64,000 nucleotides of DNA, taken from NCBI GenBank assembly GCA_964619955.1, contig CAZUJF010000025.1:10943-74942 (forward strand). The letters are read 5' to 3'. This document shows positions 26,444 through 34,026 of this stretch, piece by piece (position 1 is the first letter of the stretch; each line of letters begins with the position of its first letter). The notes under the pieces are model-generated. The model was not told where the DNA came from, did not search any database, and saw only the letters and a list, made by a program, of their open reading frames with translations. The stretch is from JACQFK01 sp964619955 (lineage in GTDB: Bacteria > Planctomycetota > MHYJ01 > JACPRB01). Position numbers and translations under genes: made by a program.

Positions 26444-29400
26444 TCAACGGACCCCGGAGGGCCCGGCGCGCCGCGAGACTCACCCAGCCCTTCGCGAGCA
26501 GCGCGGCGGCCGCCAGGAAGAGGCCCAGCAGCCCCAGGGGCAGTTCCACTTCAGGACGCAGCAGCGCCGGCAGCATGGCCAGCAGCGACGCCAGCGTCCC
26601 GATCAGCAGCGCCCCCGACACGAGCAGCCCGTGCTCGGCGGACACCGCCCGGACCGCGTCCTGCCGCGTCCAGCCCAGGGACTGCAGCACCGCGAATTCC
26701 GCGCGGCGCTCCATCACGTTCCGGAGCACGAGCACGCCCATGCCCGCCGTGCCCAGCAGCAGCCCGAGCGCGCCGAGCAGCACGAACATCGTCAGGTACG
26801 CGCTTTCGACGGCGTAGTAGTCCCGCAGCCGCGCCACGGCCGGCACGAGATCGAGGCCGACGGTCTCCATCCGCTCCACGAGATGCCGCGCCACCCCGGC
26901 GGCCCGCGCCGCGGGCGCATCCACCAGGAAGATCCGGGTCCCCGCCTCGGCGGGGTACATCCGGCTGAAGTCCCGCTGCGCGAGGATCAGGCGGCCCTGC
27001 AGGACCGTGAGCCGCTGCGGCAGCGCGCCCACGAGCCGGATCCGGACCGCGGCGCCCCGCTCGTCCCGGTACTCCAGCACATCGCCCGTCTTGGGATCCA
27101 CCCGCTTGCGCAGCTTCCAGAGCGCGGTCGCCGCGTCGCCCACCAGCGCGGGAACGGCGCCGTCCGCCTGGGGCGCGTCGAGCAGCGCCCAGAGCTCCGC
27201 CGGCGCGAACGCCCCCAGCTTCGCCATGCGGACCGGATCCACGCCCACGAGCGGCGGGGCGGCCGCCATGTTCAGGTTGAGGCAGCTCGCATCGTCCCCC
27301 TCGCGCGCCTTGATCTGCAGGATGGAGACGCCCTCGAGCGCCGCGGGATCCGTCAGCCGCTGCGCAGTTCGACCCTTCTCGCCCGCCAGATCGTGGACGA
27401 CGCCGACGCTCGACTCCCCGACCAGGGCGAAACCTCCCGTCCCGGAAAGCCGCAGGCCTTCGAGCCGCGTGAGATCCTCCTTCATCGCCGACACGGAGAG
27501 GACCATGAAGATGCCGGAGGCGAGCATCGCCGCCGCCGCGAGCGCCCGTCCCGGACGACGCGAGGCGTTCCGCCGGCCCAGTCCCGCCACGGAAAGCCCG
27601 CCCCGCGCGGCGGCCGTCACGCGCAGACGCAGCATCGAAAGCCCGGCGAGCAGCAGGAGCGCGCCCGCTCCGAAAAACGCCGGCGCCAGCTGCGTGGATC
27701 CCGCCAGCAGCGCCCCTCCCACGATCGCCGCGGCGCCGAGCAGTCCGCCGGCCGCCAGCAGCTTCGGAAGGCGCCCGCCGCCGGCCGCCGCGGACTCCCG
27801 CTCCAGCGAGGCGGTGAAATCCTCGGACACCAGCTGGCGCACCGGACGCGTCACCTGCCGCCGGAGCGCGAGCGCCATGGCGCCCAGCGAGACCAGCGCC
27901 GCGCCGAGCACGGCCCCGATCGCGGAGCCCGCCGTGGCCTGGAACGTGAGGGTCGCATGGGCCACCGCGCCGCTGCCCCAGCCCGAGAGACCCCAGAGCA
28001 GGAACTTCGCGAAGCCCCACCCGACGGGCAGCCCGGCCAGCGAGCCCGTGAACGCCACTCCCGCCCCCTCGAGGAGGAACAGATTCCGCACCTGCCGGGG
28101 CGTGAAGCCGCCGGCGAGCAGCACGCCCATCTCACGCGCGCGCTGTTCCGCCGAGAAGACGAAGAGCAGCCCCGTCAGCAGCAGCGCGGCGCCGATGAGG
28201 AAGAAACTCATGCCGAGGAAGAGCCCGCCCAGATCCATGGACTGCGCCACGGCCTGGAGCGCCTGCTCGCGCGCCGCCGTCACCGGCAGCCCGGCCGACT
28301 CCGGCGTCAGGCGGCCCCGCAGCGCCCGGGCCAGCGCCTCCGGATCCCCGGACCCGGGAGGGTAGCGCACCGCCATCAGATCGCCGAAGCGGTTCGCCCA
28401 GAGCGCCCGACCGGTCGCGAGCGTCACGAACGCCTTCGGGGTCTGCCGGTGTTTATCCCAGTACTCCTCGTTCGCCTTGTCGTTCAACTCGGCTTCCTTC
28501 ATGGGAAGGCCGATGTCCCAGTCCGCGCAGCGGTTCACGTCCGTCAAACCGGGAAAACGCGGCACCAGCGCCTGCTCCACCGCCAGGTCCTTCATCTCGA
28601 GCACCGCCCGGATCCGGAACTCGCGTTTCTTCGGCTGGAACACGTCGCCGGGCAGCAGCTCCGACCATCCGACCGTCAACGCCTCCCCCGGCTTCAGCTG
28701 CAAATGGTCCGCCAGCCAGCGGTTGACGAGGATCTCGTCGTCCTTCATGTCCGCCGGCACCACGCCGAGCCCCGGGGCCGGCGAGAGCGCGCTGACGAAG
28801 GAATACGGCGTGGACTTCCCGGCCGCCGACGTGAGCGAATCCACCACATAGGAGAGCGCGCCCACGGCGCCGGGCCGCAGCTCCAGCGCACGCGCCGACA
28901 CTTCCAGATCCAGATAGATGCGCGCGCTTTCAAGCTGGACGAGGCCGGGCAGCGTCCGTATCGAAAGCCCCGCATCCTCGATCGTCCAGGTCCGCGCCAG
29001 CGCCTCGCGCAGCACCCCGGGCGCCGCGGGGGACACGAGCAGATTCGCCAGGCCCGGCAGCTCGAGCGTCTCCTGCAGCCCCTTCAGGCTCGTGAACGCC
29101 ACGTGGGGGGCGCTCTGGTCGGAACGCAGGCTGAAACGACCCAGCTGCGCGTCACTCAACACCGCGACAACCGTGAACAAGCCGCGCCGCGTGGCGCTCT
29201 CCTTCCGGCTGGCGAGCGGGGCGTCGCGGGACAGCAGCGCGGGCTTCGCCATGCGGATCGCGATCTCATCGCCTTTCCGGACGCCCAGCGCCTCCGCCAG
29301 GCGGCTCCCGAGCGCGACCTGCCCGGGCTCAAGACCCAGATCCGCCGGCCTTTCCGCGAGCTTCAGAAACGCCGCGTCCACCCCGATGAAGCCCACCCGG

Positions 29401-29711
29401 TTGATCTGGCGGCGCGGCTTGCCGGCGGACTCCTCGCGAAGGGCCATGGCCTTCACCTGGAGGGCGGCCGCGGAGGGCAGCCCAAGCCGCGCCGGAAGAT
29501 CGTCCTTGAAGTAGCGGTTCCCGGTGTCGAGGGCGGACTGGATGCCGCCGAGCCGGACGAGGGCGATGCCGCCGAGACTCGCGCGGACGGAATCGCCCAC
29601 GAAGAGCGCCCCGGCGAGGACGGCGGCGGAGACGGCGCAGCCCGCGAGGACGCCGAGCTGGGTGCGGCGGTGAAAGCGGAGCCCCCGGGCGGCGAGGGTG
29701 AACAGGTTCAT
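26421..29711 (-). CDS. ABC transporter permease with two FtsX domains
   Basis: 1096 residues. A first membrane helix near the N-terminus ('GVLAGCAVSAAVLAGALFVGDSV') is followed by a large external domain, a cluster of three or more helices around residues 500-620 with the FtsX pattern ('REMGVLLAGGFTPRQVRNLFL'), a second external domain, and a final helix cluster with 'EFAVLQSLGWTRQDAV'. This is the long, duplicated FtsX/MacB-like permease type associated with lipoprotein or envelope transport rather than solute uptake. Its ATP-binding partner is encoded just upstream with a 4-nt overlap. It is the last gene of the long minus-strand block. Confidence 0.9.
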   Translation of the reverse strand: MNLFTLAARGLRFHRRTQLGVLAGCAVSAAVLAGALFVGDSVRASLGGIALVRLGGIQSALDTGNRYFKDDLPARLGLPSAAALQVKAMALREESAGKPRRQINRVGFIGVDAAFLKLAERPADLGLEPGQVALGSRLAEALGVRKGDEIAIRMAKPALLSRDAPLASRKESATRRGLFTVVAVLSDAQLGRFSLRSDQSAPHVAFTSLKGLQETLELPGLANLLVSPAAPGVLREALARTWTIEDAGLSIRTLPGLVQLESARIYLDLEVSARALELRPGAVGALSYVVDSLTSAAGKSTPYSFVSALSPAPGLGVVPADMKDDEILVNRWLADHLQLKPGEALTVGWSELLPGDVFQPKKREFRIRAVLEMKDLAVEQALVPRFPGLTDVNRCADWDIGLPMKEAELNDKANEEYWDKHRQTPKAFVTLATGRALWANRFGDLMAVRYPPGSGDPEALARALRGRLTPESAGLPVTAAREQALQAVAQSMDLGGLFLGMSFFLIGAALLLTGLLFVFSAEQRAREMGVLLAGGFTPRQVRNLFLLEGAGVAFTGSLAGLPVGWGFAKFLLWGLSGWGSGAVAHATLTFQATAGSAIGAVLGAALVSLGAMALALRRQVTRPVRQLVSEDFTASLERESAAAGGGRLPKLLAAGGLLGAAAIVGGALLAGSTQLAPAFFGAGALLLLAGLSMLRLRVTAAARGGLSVAGLGRRNASRRPGRALAAAAMLASGIFMVLSVSAMKEDLTRLEGLRLSGTGGFALVGESSVGVVHDLAGEKGRTAQRLTDPAALEGVSILQIKAREGDDASCLNLNMAAAPPLVGVDPVRMAKLGAFAPAELWALLDAPQADGAVPALVGDAATALWKLRKRVDPKTGDVLEYRDERGAAVRIRLVGALPQRLTVLQGRLILAQRDFSRMYPAEAGTRIFLVDAPAARAAGVARHLVERMETVGLDLVPAVARLRDYYAVESAYLTMFVLLGALGLLLGTAGMGVLVLRNVMERRAEFAVLQSLGWTRQDAVRAVSAEHGLLVSGALLIGTLASLLAMLPALLRPEVELPLGLLGLFLAAAALLAKGWVSLAARRALRGPLISALRSE

Positions 29712-30391
29712 GCGCGCGTCACGACCCGGCCGTCCCGCAGTTCCAGCACGCGTCCGAGGCGCGCGGCCAGGTCGGCGGCGTGCGTCACCACCACCAGCGC
29801 CACCCCCTCCTCGCGATTCAGTTCGGCGAGCAGCTGCGCAAGCGCCTCGGCGGAGGCGCGGTCGAGCGATCCCGTGGGTTCATCCGCCAGGAGGAGCCGC
29901 GGCTTGTTGATCAAGGCGCGCACGACGGCGGCCCGCTGGCACTCGCCGCCGGAAAGCTGTCCCGGCCGGTGATGCAGTCGCTGGCCGAGCCCCACGCGTT
30001 CGAGCAGCGCGCGCGCCCGGGGCTCCGCCTCCGCGGCGCGTCCGCGCGGCAGCGCCGGCACCAGGGCATTCTCGAGAAGGGAGCATTGCGGCAGCAGATG
30101 GTGCAGCTGGAACACGAAGCCGACGACGGAGCCCCTTAATTCCGCCAGCTGCGCGGGCGTCAGGGACTGGATCTCGCGGCCCTCGAGGAGCACGCGGCCC
30201 GCCGTGGGCCGGTCGAGCGTGCCCAGGATGTTCAGGAGCGTGCTCTTCCCGCAGCCGGACGGCCCCGCGATCGCGATCGACTCCCCCGCCGCGATCTTCA
30301 GATCGATGCCCTGGAGCACCGGCGTCTCCACGCCCTCCGGGGAGCGGTAGGACTTCGTCACGCCGGAAAGTTCGACGAGCGTCGCGGCCAT
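29708..30391 (-). CDS. ABC transporter ATP-binding protein (LolD/MacB-like)
   Basis: 227 residues. Walker A is 'GPSGCGKST', the signature is 'LSGGECQRAAV', and Walker B is 'LLLADEPTG'; the H-loop histidine is in 'VVVTHAADLA'. The size and 'GSVVGFVFQLHHLLPQ' Q-loop region match the LolD/FtsE/MacB group, which drives mechanotransmission or lipoprotein release by FtsX permeases. It overlaps the permease gene by 4 nt, so they form one transporter. A propeller gene lies 3 nt upstream on the same strand, which may hint that the complex handles an envelope protein. Confidence 0.92.
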   Translation of the reverse strand: MAATLVELSGVTKSYRSPEGVETPVLQGIDLKIAAGESIAIAGPSGCGKSTLLNILGTLDRPTAGRVLLEGREIQSLTPAQLAELRGSVVGFVFQLHHLLPQCSLLENALVPALPRGRAAEAEPRARALLERVGLGQRLHHRPGQLSGGECQRAAVVRALINKPRLLLADEPTGSLDRASAEALAQLLAELNREEGVALVVVTHAADLAARLGRVLELRDGRVVTRA

Positions 30392-30394
30392 GGG

Positions 30395-31483
30395 CTACTT
30401 CGCCCCCCACGCGGAGACGGTGCCGTCGTCCGCGCCGACGATGATCCGGCCGCCGACGAGGGCGGGCGGCGTGATCTCGTCGCTCACCTTGAGCACCGTG
30501 ACCGGGCGGCCCGTGGCGAGTTCCAGCAGATGCAGGGAGCCGGCGGCGCCGACGATGACGCGTTCGCCCGCCACGACGGGCGACGCGGGGGCGCCCTTGG
30601 TGTCGACGTTCCAGAGCTGCTTCCCCGTCGTCCGGTCGAGGGCGTAGAGACGGCCGTCGTCCGAGCCGAAGAGCACGACCTTCGCGGCGACCGCCGGCGT
30701 CGTGAACGACTCCTTCCGCGTGTCCGTGTTGGTCCAGAGGATCTTCTGCGCCGCGAGATCCACGGCGAAGAACTTCCCGGTGCGGCTTCCCGCATACGCG
30801 ATCCCCGCGCTGACGGCCACGCCTCCGGCGACCTGGCAGTCCCCTCCCAGCGGGACGTCGGAGATCTTCCCGCCCTTCGCGGCGGAAAAGACATGAAGGG
30901 CGGACGCGCAGCTGCCCATGACGATGCTGCCGGCGCCGACGCCGGGGGAGCCGTCCGCGCGGTCCTGGGCCGCCGATTTCCAGGCGCCCTTCCCGGTCTC
31001 CAAATCGACGGCGTGCAGCACGCCGGTGGATTGCGCGATGACGACGACTCCGGGCTTCCCGCCTTCGAGCTCGATCCGGTTGGCGCTGCCCTGGATGCCG
31101 TCCTCGGTGTCGTAGGACCAGAGTTTCTTTCCGTCCGCGGCGGCGAACGCGTGCAGCTTCCCCTCGGAGGTGCCGGCGAGCACGCGCCCTTCCGCGACCA
31201 TCGGGGGCGCGCCGAAGGCGTCCTTGCCTTCCAGGACCGCCGACCAGAGCAGGTTCCCCTCGAGATCCAGCGCGTGGATCGAGTTCTTCACGACGAAATG
31301 GATCCGGCCCTGCGCGGACACGGGGGCGAATTCGACGGGCCCCGGGGCCTTGTGCCGCCAGAGCCGCACGGGCGCGTCGGGAGGCGCCACGGCCGCCACG
31401 CCGTCGAGCGAATAGCCGCCGTGGTACGTGGGCCATTCGGCGGCCTGCGCGGCCAGCATCAGGACGAAAGGCAGTCCGCTCAC
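30395..31483 (-). CDS. PQQ-type beta-propeller protein, exported
   Basis: 362 residues starting at GTG 31483, which overlaps the stop of the glycosyltransferase gene (GTGA). A short hydrophobic leader ('LPFVLMLAAQAAEW') precedes 'PTYHGGYSLDG'. The propeller has repeated 'DGKKLWSYD', 'TGKGAWKSAA' and 'TGKQLWNVD' blades. The usual WRGP start is replaced by a His-containing variant, and no metal ligands are recognised. It is followed by the ABC transporter genes at a 3-nt distance. A scaffold or BamB-like role is as likely as an enzymatic one. Confidence 0.8.
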   Translation of the reverse strand: MSGLPFVLMLAAQAAEWPTYHGGYSLDGVAAVAPPDAPVRLWRHKAPGPVEFAPVSAQGRIHFVVKNSIHALDLEGNLLWSAVLEGKDAFGAPPMVAEGRVLAGTSEGKLHAFAAADGKKLWSYDTEDGIQGSANRIELEGGKPGVVVIAQSTGVLHAVDLETGKGAWKSAAQDRADGSPGVGAGSIVMGSCASALHVFSAAKGGKISDVPLGGDCQVAGGVAVSAGIAYAGSRTGKFFAVDLAAQKILWTNTDTRKESFTTPAVAAKVVLFGSDDGRLYALDRTTGKQLWNVDTKGAPASPVVAGERVIVGAAGSLHLLELATGRPVTVLKVSDEITPPALVGGRIIVGADDGTVSAWGAK

Positions 31484-32790
31484 GCTTTCACCCGGCGGTA
31501 GATCCCGATCATCGTTTTCGCCATCTCCGCGGCACTGAAGGATTGAACGACGGCGGCGCGTCCGCGGCGTCCCAGTTCGGCCGCCTTCGTCCGGTCGGCG
31601 AGCAGCGCGCCCAGCGAACGCGCCAGGGTCGCCGCGTCGTTCGGAGCGTACAGGATACCTCCCCCGGTCGCCGCCACAAGCTCCGGATAGGAGCCCACCT
31701 GGGGCAGCACGACGGGCACGCCCGCCGCGAGGGCCTCCAGGATGAAGGTCCCGAAGGCCAGGCCGTGCGGGGCGGGCACGCTGAGCACGGACAACGTTTC
31801 CAGAAAGCGGCGCCGGGCGGCGGCGTCGAAGTCCTCCACGAACTCCACGTCCCCCGCCACGCCCTGCGCGGCGAAATCCGCCCGCAGCTTCGAGAGGAAC
31901 TCCGTGTCGTCCGTGGTGGAGCCGCCCGAGAGATGCAGCCGCAACCCCGGGATCTCCCCGGACTTCTTCAGCCGGAGGAACGCCTCGGCCAGGACGCCCA
32001 GGCCCATCCCCCTGGACATGCGGGCGAGGAAGCCGATCGCGGGGCGTTGCGGCGCGGGGCCGGGCTCCGGTCCGGCCTCGACCCCGATGGGGACCACGTG
32101 CAGGCGCTCCTGCGGGATCCGGAGGCGCTCCCGCATGACCTCGCCGAAGGAGCGGCTCACCGCGATGAACGCGGCGACGTCCCGGCCGCCCGCGGCCATC
32201 GTCTCCCAGCATTTCGTGCGGAACGGCTCGTCCATCGCGTCGATCCACACGTCCTCGTCCTGCAGCGTGCACACCACCGGCGCGCCGTAGCGGCGGCGGA
32301 TCTCCGCGCCGATGCCGAGCAGCAGGGGGCTCGACAGGTGCACGACGTCGGGCCGCGCCTGCTTTTCCATCCACGCCATGAGACGGTCCAGCTCCTTGAC
32401 CTGGCGCCCCTCGCGTCCCTGGAGCATGGAGAGCGTGAGCTCGCCGAGCCCGCGCGCCCGCACCGAGCCCGCGCGCTTCGCCGCCATCCGGAGCAGCGGC
32501 CCGGAATCGAAGAGGCGGTCGATCCAGCGCGGCGTCTTCCGGAAGAACGCCGAAGTCTGCTGGAGGTAGGCGTTGATGCCGCCGAAAAACACCGGCGATT
32601 CCGCGACGACGGGCACCGGGTCGACGATCTGGGGCAGGTACATCGGCACGGCGAGCACGTCCTGTCCCGCCGCCACGAGCGCGCGGATGAGGCCGTTGTC
32701 GCGGACGCAGTTCTCGCAGTAGAAGCGGTCGCCCGACCCGGGCAGCACCTGGACGACCCGGAGGGGTGCGGCGGCGGGATCCGGGCTCAT
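31480..32790 (-). CDS. Family GT4-type glycosyltransferase
   Basis: 436 residues. The N-terminal Rossmann domain starts 'LRVVQVLPGSGDRFYCENCVRDNG', and the C-terminal domain carries 'VVPIGVE', 'IGFLARMSRGMGLGVLAEAF' and the acceptor/donor-binding 'FGTFILEALAAGVPVVLPQVGSYPELV' with the EX7E pattern of retaining GT4 enzymes (the Glu in 'FILEALAAG' and the one in 'SYPELV'). The second half of the sequence resembles sucrose- or lipopolysaccharide-type transferases, but donor and acceptor are unknown. The 'ENCVRD' cysteines near the N-terminus are unusual. It starts 0 nt after the Fe-S protein stop, in the same transcript as the redox genes. Confidence 0.85.
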   Translation of the reverse strand: MSPDPAAAPLRVVQVLPGSGDRFYCENCVRDNGLIRALVAAGQDVLAVPMYLPQIVDPVPVVAESPVFFGGINAYLQQTSAFFRKTPRWIDRLFDSGPLLRMAAKRAGSVRARGLGELTLSMLQGREGRQVKELDRLMAWMEKQARPDVVHLSSPLLLGIGAEIRRRYGAPVVCTLQDEDVWIDAMDEPFRTKCWETMAAGGRDVAAFIAVSRSFGEVMRERLRIPQERLHVVPIGVEAGPEPGPAPQRPAIGFLARMSRGMGLGVLAEAFLRLKKSGEIPGLRLHLSGGSTTDDTEFLSKLRADFAAQGVAGDVEFVEDFDAAARRRFLETLSVLSVPAPHGLAFGTFILEALAAGVPVVLPQVGSYPELVAATGGGILYAPNDAATLARSLGALLADRTKAAELGRRGRAAVVQSFSAAEMAKTMIGIYRRVKA

Positions 32791-34017
32791 CTAGTGCCCA
32801 CAGCCCCCGGACCCGCAGGCGCCGCTCTTGCGGACGGCGGTGATGGGATGCGGGTCCGCCTTGGCCCAGCCCAGCTTCACCGGAAAGGGGCGGGGCTGAA
32901 GGAACTGCAGCTCGTTCCTGCGCATCGCGACGGCCTTCTTCTCGGCCTCCACGTCGCGGTACGCGAGCGCCGCGGTCGGGCAGGCGTCCACGCAGTCGGC
33001 GGCGGTGACCGTCAGCGCCTCCGACAGCTCGGTGTTGAACGGGGTGGAGACCTGGACGTCGAAGCCCCGCCCGATCCAGGTGAGCCCCAGCTTCTCCTGC
33101 TTCTGCTCGGCGATGCGGATGCAGAGGCCGCACTTGATGCACTTCTCGGGCTCGAAAAGGATGTCGCCGTGCTGGCGGACCTGCCTGAAATGGTTCCGCT
33201 CGTCCGGCTGGTACTCGCGCTGCTTGACCCCGTAGCGGTCCGCGTAATCGCGCAGCGAGCAGTTGTTCGCCTTCCGGCAGTCGCAGTGCATGCACCGCGT
33301 GCCCTCGAGCTTGGCCTCCGCCTCCGTGAACCCGGCCTCCTCGCCGGCCGCGGGCTCGACGCGCGGGATGGCCTGGGCCTCGAGCAGGAAACGGTCGATC
33401 TCGCCCTCCTTGAGCTTGCCGATGGCGCAGTTGAACGCCTTGTCCGCCTTCAGGTTCTTGTTCTCCCCCTCGACCCACTTGTCGTTCTTCGCGCCCCACT
33501 GGTGCACGTAGGCGACGAGGTTGCGGATCGCGACGGGGGCCTCCGCCTTGCCGCGGCGGCAGCCCGGCTCGCAGGTGCCCTCGCAGCCGTGGCAGGGCAG
33601 GCTCGTCGATCCGGCGGCCGAGCGCAGCACCTCGACCGCGCCGTTCATGTCGTCCGAATTGATGTGCCGGATCATGAGCGGGATGTTGATGTGCGACTTG
33701 CAGACGCGCTGGCAGGGCGCCTCGCAGTCCCCCACGTGGTCGCTGAAGAGCAGCTCGAGGGTGAACTTCCGGGAGCGCCTGATCTCGTCGTCCTCGGTGA
33801 CGATCTTCATGCCCTCCTCGGCCAGGGCGGAGCAGCCCGGCACGAGCTTGTTCCTCCCCACGTCCTTCACCATGCAGATCATGCAGCTGGTGAAGGGCTC
33901 CATGCCCTCCATGTAGCACATGGTGGGGATGCTGATCCCGACCTGCTTGGCCGCCTGGATCACCCGCGTCCCCGCGGGCACCTCGACCGTCTTTCCGTCG
34001 ATCTCGATCTTGGGCAT
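32791..34017 (-). CDS. Iron-sulfur subunit: [2Fe-2S] ferredoxin, GltD-type and 4Fe-4S domains
   Basis: 408 residues. Residues 1-75 form a NuoG/HydA-type [2Fe-2S] domain ('PTMCYMEGMEPFTSCMICMV'), then 'DHVGDCEAPCQRVC' (about residues 93-106) as in the N-terminal 4Fe-4S domain of GltD/DPYD proteins, a 'CHGCEGTCEPGC' patch, a 'CMHCDCRKANNC' patch, and 'CIKCGLCIRIAEQ' plus 'CVDACPTAAL'. It ends in a Gly/Cys-rich 'GACGSGGCGH' tail. It resembles the electron-input subunit of bifurcating NADH-dependent enzymes but has no H-cluster domain and no FAD Rossmann fold. It sits 9 nt from the NuoEF fusion and is surely its partner. Confidence 0.82.
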   Translation of the reverse strand: MPKIEIDGKTVEVPAGTRVIQAAKQVGISIPTMCYMEGMEPFTSCMICMVKDVGRNKLVPGCSALAEEGMKIVTEDDEIRRSRKFTLELLFSDHVGDCEAPCQRVCKSHINIPLMIRHINSDDMNGAVEVLRSAAGSTSLPCHGCEGTCEPGCRRGKAEAPVAIRNLVAYVHQWGAKNDKWVEGENKNLKADKAFNCAIGKLKEGEIDRFLLEAQAIPRVEPAAGEEAGFTEAEAKLEGTRCMHCDCRKANNCSLRDYADRYGVKQREYQPDERNHFRQVRQHGDILFEPEKCIKCGLCIRIAEQKQEKLGLTWIGRGFDVQVSTPFNTELSEALTVTAADCVDACPTAALAYRDVEAEKKAVAMRRNELQFLQPRPFPVKLGWAKADPHPITAVRKSGACGSGGCGH

Positions 34018-34026
34018 GGGCTCCTC